In this document: in pieces, positions 60,365 through 64,000 of the stretch
Numbering within the stretch: position 1 is the stretch's first letter
Layout: every line of letters starts with the position of its first letter
Assembly: GCA_019637295.1 (NCBI GenBank)
Contig: JAHBVX010000011.1
Location: 81,735 to 145,734, forward strand
Direction: 5' to 3'
Length of the DNA: 64,000 nt
From: Polyangiaceae bacterium
Lineage (GTDB): Bacteria; Myxococcota_A; Polyangia; Polyangiales; Polyangiaceae
Notes under the pieces: generated by a model
The model's database searches: none
Told to the model about the DNA's origin: nothing
What the model saw: only the letters and a program-made list of their open reading frames with translations
Translations under genes and position numbers: made by a program

Positions 60365-60428
60365 CTTGCCTCAGCGACGACGCCGCGGCGAGCGGCCATC
60401 TTTCACTCGCGTTCAACCGGAGATCATC

Positions 60429-61361
60429 ATGCACCCTCATCGACTGGCTCACCCTGCCGCCTTGCTCATCTGCCTGGCGCCCTTCGGCTGCGGCTCTTCG
60501 GACGCCGAGAGCGGTGGAGCTGCGGGCGGTGGTGGAGCTGCGGGCGCTGGCGGCGCCGGCAGCGGTGGGCTCGGCGGAGCGGGAGCCACCGCGAGCGGGT
60601 ATTCCGCGAAGCTCGTCAGCGCTGAGCCAACCGTGGGAAAGAGCCGCTTTGAGCTGGCGCTGACGACGCTCCCCGATGGTCAGCCGGCGACGGGTCTCGG
60701 CCCCGCCATCGACATCGCCCCGGTGATGGACATGGGCGGCCACGCGCACGGTTCCCCCGTCCCCTTGGATGCCGTCCAGGAGAGCGCGACCGCCGGCACC
60801 TACGACATCGAACTGTTCTTCTCCATGGCTGGAGAGTGGAAGCTCGACGTGACCGTCGGCGACGTCGCGGCGGGATCCTTCGCCGCGAATGTGCCAGCGC
60901 CGCCTGGGCCGGACACGACGCACGTGTCGCTGAAGAGCGAGAAGGACACCATCAAGACCCCGATGGGCCACGACAAGCCCCGCAACTGGTACCTGTTCCG
61001 AGATGGACTGTCGGCAGCGAGCGGAAAGCACACATTCACGGTATTCCTCGCGACCGTTCAGCAGGACGCGATGCAGTGGCCCCCGGCGACAGTGGGGTTG
61101 AAGCTCGTGGACGGGGCCGGAGAGGAGCAGCTCGTCGTGAACAGCCTGGAGGTGCTCGGCTCCGTCGACGGGCAGAGCTGGGCCGCTCTGAGCTGCGACG
61201 CGCTCTCGCGCTGCAGCGGGACGCTGGAGGGACTGGCCAGCGGCGTGCAGGAGATCTTCGTGAAACTGGCCGTGAACGGCAGCGCGTATACGACCGATGG
61301 CGCCGCGCCCGGCGCCGTCGTCAACAACGAGTTTGCGACCTTCGTGGTGACGGCGCCATGA
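60429..61361 (+). CDS. Lipoprotein with YtkA/FixH-like domain and Gly-rich linker
   Basis: 310 residues from the ATG at 60429. Lipobox FGC near residue 19, then a Gly/Ala linker to about 55. Residues about 60-150 match YtkA/FixH-like beta domains: FELALTTLPDGQPATG, PVMDMGGHAHGSPVPLDAV and FFSMAGEWKLDVTVGD. A second beta domain follows (160-310) with two Cys (LSCDALSRCSG). The His/Met-rich HAHG/MDMGG stretch could bind a metal, possibly copper. First gene of the cluster. Confidence 0.78.
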   Translation: MHPHRLAHPAALLICLAPFGCGSSDAESGGAAGGGGAAGAGGAGSGGLGGAGATASGYSAKLVSAEPTVGKSRFELALTTLPDGQPATGLGPAIDIAPVMDMGGHAHGSPVPLDAVQESATAGTYDIELFFSMAGEWKLDVTVGDVAAGSFAANVPAPPGPDTTHVSLKSEKDTIKTPMGHDKPRNWYLFRDGLSAASGKHTFTVFLATVQQDAMQWPPATVGLKLVDGAGEEQLVVNSLEVLGSVDGQSWAALSCDALSRCSGTLEGLASGVQEIFVKLAVNGSAYTTDGAAPGAVVNNEFATFVVTAP

Positions 61362-61396
61362 CCGCGCGGACTCAGCCGACCGCCACCGTATGGCGG

Positions 61397-61412
61397 TTGT
61401 CAGGTGCGACAA
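61397..61412 (+). promoter_or_regulatory. Operator-like box, copy 2
   Basis: TTGTCAGGTGCGACAA, a perfect TTGTC-N6-GACAA inverted repeat 44 nt before the ATG at 61457. Second copy of the motif upstream of a YtkA-like gene. Confidence 0.55.
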
Positions 61413-61456
61413 AGCGCCGCAGTGCTCTGGGCGTGGAGCCGCACTACACCCGGCTC

Positions 61457-61867
61457 ATGCCTACTGCCGCTCACGCTCGCGTTTTCGCTGTCGCGGTCGT
61501 CCTCGGCGCGTGTGGGGGTGAGCCCCTGGCTCCCCAGGGCTCCTTCGACGCCTCTTCCAGGACGGGCACCTTCGAAGCCACCTTCTCGTCGCTGCCGGAT
61601 CCGCCGACCACCGGGACCAACGCCCTCGGGTTCGAGCTGCGGAAGGGCGGCGGTTCGGTGGTCGATGCGATGGTCACCCTCGAGCCGTGGATGCCCGCCC
61701 ACGGGCATGGCTCCTCGAAGGCGCCGCTCGTCACCAACCTCGGTGCCGGCGCCTACCGTGCCGAGGACATCTATTTGACCATGCCCGGACACTGGGAGCT
61801 CACCATCGAAGTAAGCGCCGGCGGTGAGCGGGATCTCTTCGTCCTCGACTACGACGTGAAGCAGTGA
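61457..61867 (+). CDS. YtkA-like lipoprotein
   Basis: 136 residues. Signal peptide to LGAC. The single YtkA-type domain carries AMVTLEPWMPAHGHGSSKAP, then GAYRAEDIYLTMPGHWELTI. The 'W.MPxHGHG...' segment with two His and a Met is the conserved core of the family and is a plausible copper site. Paralogous in design to the gene before it. Its stop overlaps the next gene (GTGA). Confidence 0.85.
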   Translation: MPTAAHARVFAVAVVLGACGGEPLAPQGSFDASSRTGTFEATFSSLPDPPTTGTNALGFELRKGGGSVVDAMVTLEPWMPAHGHGSSKAPLVTNLGAGAYRAEDIYLTMPGHWELTIEVSAGGERDLFVLDYDVKQ

Positions 61868-62841
61868 TCCTCGGGCGTGTCCCACTGCTCTTTGCGCTGA
61901 GCCTGCTCACGAGCGTCGTGCTCTGGGCGCCCAGGGTCTCCGCCCAAGCCTGCTGCACCGCGACCGCGTCGAGCCAGCTCGGTGTGGTCGGGCGCTGCTA
62001 TCGAGGCGTCTTGGCCACGCAGCTCGGCTACGATCGCGCGTTTGGCAGCTTCGCTCGCGACGGAACCTACGCGGGGCTGGATGACGCGAGCGTCCAAGAT
62101 CTGACGCTCACCCTCGCCGCGGGACTGCGCCTGTTCACTCCCGCGCTGCAGGTGTACACGACCCTGCCGTTGCGCCTCCAGCAGCGCTCCTTCAGCGGGG
62201 TACCCTCCGAGACCAGGGTGGGCACCGGCGACGCCACAGCCGGGTTGCGAGCCATATTGGTGGACGATCTGATGGCGGGGATGGACTTCGGGCAGCCGCG
62301 CACGCTGCTGCCCTTCGTCGAGCCGTTCGTCGTCGCCCGGGCGCCGACCGGTCGGGCGCCCAGCGAGTCGAACACGGCGACTCAGGCAGACGTCATGGGC
62401 GACGGCGCCTGGGCGCTCGCCGGCGGAGTGGTGCTCACCAAGTTCGTCACGGTCCGGCAGGCCGTCTCGGCGAACGCCTCCTACGGCCATCGCTTCGCAC
62501 ACTCCGTGTCGGGTGCTGCCGGGGTCGAGCGCCGCTTCTCGCCGGGCGCGGAGATCGACGTGAAGCTCGCTTATGTGGAGGTCCTCGACCTGTTTTGGTC
62601 CTGGTCCCTGTTCGCCACGGTGAGATGGACCCTGCCTGCACGGAGTGAGGGGCAGACCGTGGACGGTAGCGAGTCACGACGGGTCAGGTTGGGCGCGAGC
62701 GTCTCGCACTACCTGACCTACCCCAAGTGGCAGCTGATCGGCGCAGTGGCGTTCGACCCCCCGGTGTCCGACCTGAGCCAGGGTGTTCCCTATGCCGGGG
62801 CTACGGCGACGCTGAGCATGCAACGCAATTTCACCTTCTGA
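61864..62841 (+). CDS. Outer-membrane-like beta-barrel protein with signal peptide
   Basis: 325 residues from a GTG overlapping the YtkA-like gene. Signal peptide to VSAQA, then CCTATASSQ with a Cys pair at the mature N-terminus. The rest is amphipathic strands ending SMQRNFTF, a C-terminal Phe typical of barrels. It resembles phenol-degradation/transporter-like (MetA-pathway) porins, but the family is not certain. Next to YtkA and cytochrome c genes it probably serves metal or redox transport. Confidence 0.75.
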   Translation: MILGRVPLLFALSLLTSVVLWAPRVSAQACCTATASSQLGVVGRCYRGVLATQLGYDRAFGSFARDGTYAGLDDASVQDLTLTLAAGLRLFTPALQVYTTLPLRLQQRSFSGVPSETRVGTGDATAGLRAILVDDLMAGMDFGQPRTLLPFVEPFVVARAPTGRAPSESNTATQADVMGDGAWALAGGVVLTKFVTVRQAVSANASYGHRFAHSVSGAAGVERRFSPGAEIDVKLAYVEVLDLFWSWSLFATVRWTLPARSEGQTVDGSESRRVRLGASVSHYLTYPKWQLIGAVAFDPPVSDLSQGVPYAGATATLSMQRNFTF

Positions 62842-62844
62842 GCC

Positions 62845-63252
62845 ATGACTCGACGCCAACCGCTCACGTTCTTCGCCGCCCTGCTGCTCGCGGGCTGTCA
62901 CGGCAACGCGCTCGGGGGTGCGGACGAGGGCAACCTGGTCGCTGCGCGCAAGGCCGTCCCCGACGGCACCAAGGTGTTCAATCTGTACTGCGCGTCGTGC
63001 CATGGCGAGCATGGGGTCGCGCCGGGCGTCGTTCCGGTCATGGGGCCCGGAGCCCTGCGCTCGAGCTTCGGCACGGGCCTGGATCTGCTGCGCTACCTGG
63101 AGGCCACGATGCCCCCCGGTCCGAGCGCTCGGGACCTGTCGCCGGCGGACTACGTCGCGGTCACCGAGTACCTCCTGCGCGTGCAAGGGGTGGCCGTTCC
63201 AGAGCCGTTCGACGCGAGGTCGGCCGCGAGCGTGCAGCTGCGCGCCCGTTGA
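62845..63252 (+). CDS. Cytochrome c lipoprotein
   Basis: 135 residues. Signal peptide TFFAALLLAGC (lipobox LAGC). One class I haem site: FNLYCASCHGEHG with CxxCH. The sixth ligand is probably the Met in YLEATMPPGPSARDL, the usual 'MP' motif of small cytochromes c. An electron carrier on the periplasmic side of a membrane. It starts 3 nt after the barrel gene. Confidence 0.9.
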   Translation: MTRRQPLTFFAALLLAGCHGNALGGADEGNLVAARKAVPDGTKVFNLYCASCHGEHGVAPGVVPVMGPGALRSSFGTGLDLLRYLEATMPPGPSARDLSPADYVAVTEYLLRVQGVAVPEPFDARSAASVQLRAR

Positions 63253-63258
63253 GACCGT

Positions 63259-64000
63259 CTACTTCGGCACTTCGACCGTCGCGCAGCCGAACTCCACGTC
63301 GATCTTGCCCTTGGGGTCCGCTTGGATGGTCTGGCAGGTCGAGTCGCAGACGTGCACCGTCGAGGGGTTGGCGTCGTTGTCGTAGTACCAGCCGCCCTGT
63401 GGCCCACAGTCGCTCTTCGACCCGACCTTGCCGACGGTCTGCGGCTGCTTGCCGTCACCCGTGAACACGACGTTGACCTTGCCCTTTTGGAACACCTGAC
63501 CGTCCGGTGGCGGCGGGATGGTCCAGCCGCAGTCGAGCTTGGATGACCCGATCACGCCGTTGGCGAGCTCGCTGAACACGGGCAAGAAGTTCTGCAAGCA
63601 AAGATCGCCGCTGACGCCCTGGGTCTGCCCCACCAGCTGGGCGTACACCGAGCCGACCTGGGCCGCGCTCGGGCACTTGGTGTAGCTGTAGATGGCATAC
63701 ACCTTCCATTGATTCGGGCCTATTTTCTGCGGGTCGAGCGCGTTGACCTGAGTGGTGAAGTCCGCGGCGCTGAGCGACGAGTTGTCGTCCGTGACCACGG
63801 TGAAGATCTTGACGGAGTTCGGACGCAGCAGGTCTTTCCAGTTCGAGTAGGTCTGTAGCATCAGCTGCAGCGCGTTCGTGCTGCCCACGGTCTGAAAGAT
63901 GTGCGCGAAGTCGGGCAGATTGGTGTCGTTCGGACAGTTGCCGGAGCCGAGCGGTGCCGCGATGCAGATGCCCTCATCCGGGATGGGAGGAAAGGGGGAG
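63259..64000 (-). CDS. Secreted protein, VWA-like, partial
   Basis: The frame is open to the right edge; 247 residues are visible up to the stop at 63259, and the N-terminus lies outside. IFTVVTDDNSSLSAADFTTQ and the preceding LPDFAHIFQTVGSTNAL look like the latter half of a VWA-type domain (the 'vvTDd' strand), as in myxobacterial secreted VWA proteins. A Cys-rich C-terminus follows (SKLDCGWTIPPPPDG, CDSTCQTIQADPKG). It is convergent with the cytochrome c gene, 6 bp apart. Confidence 0.7.
   Translation of the reverse strand, partial: SPFPPIPDEGICIAAPLGSGNCPNDTNLPDFAHIFQTVGSTNALQLMLQTYSNWKDLLRPNSVKIFTVVTDDNSSLSAADFTTQVNALDPQKIGPNQWKVYAIYSYTKCPSAAQVGSVYAQLVGQTQGVSGDLCLQNFLPVFSELANGVIGSSKLDCGWTIPPPPDGQVFQKGKVNVVFTGDGKQPQTVGKVGSKSDCGPQGGWYYDNDANPSTVHVCDSTCQTIQADPKGKIDVEFGCATVEVPK

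Larger units (their letters stand above)
60129..60428. other. 300-bp region without an intact gene
   Basis: Holds the possible remnant above, a hairpin at 60311-60331 (GCTTGCCC, 5-nt loop, GGGCAAGC), an operator-like box at 60349-60364, and a ribosome site (CCGGAG, about 6 nt before the ATG at 60429). Confidence 0.7.

Overview
The window looks like chromosomal DNA of a myxobacterium, most likely of the Sorangium/Polyangium type. This is inferred from very high GC with G/C-ending codons, many lipoproteins with long Gly/Ser/Ala linkers, a Cys-rich repeat lipoprotein, a Ser/Thr kinase fused to sensor and TPR segments, and many short transcription units. I see no rRNA, tRNA, CRISPR array, transposase, integrase or phage gene. 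57 protein genes are called; the first and last run off the window.

Left part (1-24.8 kb): a two-gene unit of an HSP90-like GHKL ATPase and a large partner whose GHKL ATP site looks dead (1-4.5 kb). Then come a thioesterase, an YggX-type iron protein, a TerB-like protein, a lytic-transglycosylase-like protein with a 30-bp repeat tail, a diiron ferritin-like protein with a SlyX-like protein, and two lipoproteins, one Cys-rich. A four-gene minus-strand set (DUF4139 protein, NAD-dependent epimerase, methyltransferase, M16 protease) stands back to back with a Ser/Thr kinase gene. A small lipoprotein, an NHL/SMP-like lipoprotein, serB and an unknown gene follow.

Middle (24.9-47.7 kb): a PhoD phosphatase, an O-methyltransferase paired with a large 2-hydroxyacyl-CoA-dehydratase/activase-related protein, and a DUF938 methyltransferase. 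Next is a lipoprotein joining a SUMF1/FGE-like domain to a FAM20C-like kinase domain, then a GreA/B-like protein, an ABC-F ATPase, a sigma-70 factor, and a minus-strand envelope set (LEA-like, lipoprotein, VWA protein, two membrane proteins). livH and livM stand back to back with a long-chain acyl-CoA synthetase, and an RMND1/DUF155-like membrane protein follows.

Right part (47.7-64 kb): a Kdo and capsule locus in two arms. kpsS and a DUF3943 protein are on the minus strand; kpsF, kdsA, kdsB and kpsC are on the plus strand. livJ, livG and livF follow, supplying the parts of the branched-chain amino-acid-type importer missing beside livH/livM. The window ends with a lipoprotein/YtkA-like/outer-membrane/cytochrome c cluster and a partial secreted protein.

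Control signals: about sixteen genes carry a TANNNT-like -10 box ending only 6-10 nt before the start codon, which suggests leaderless transcripts. Genes inside operons usually overlap by ATGA or GTGA. The strongest candidates for undescribed biology are the live/dead GHKL pair at the left edge and the SUMF1-FAM20C lipoprotein kinase at 30.3-32.4 kb.
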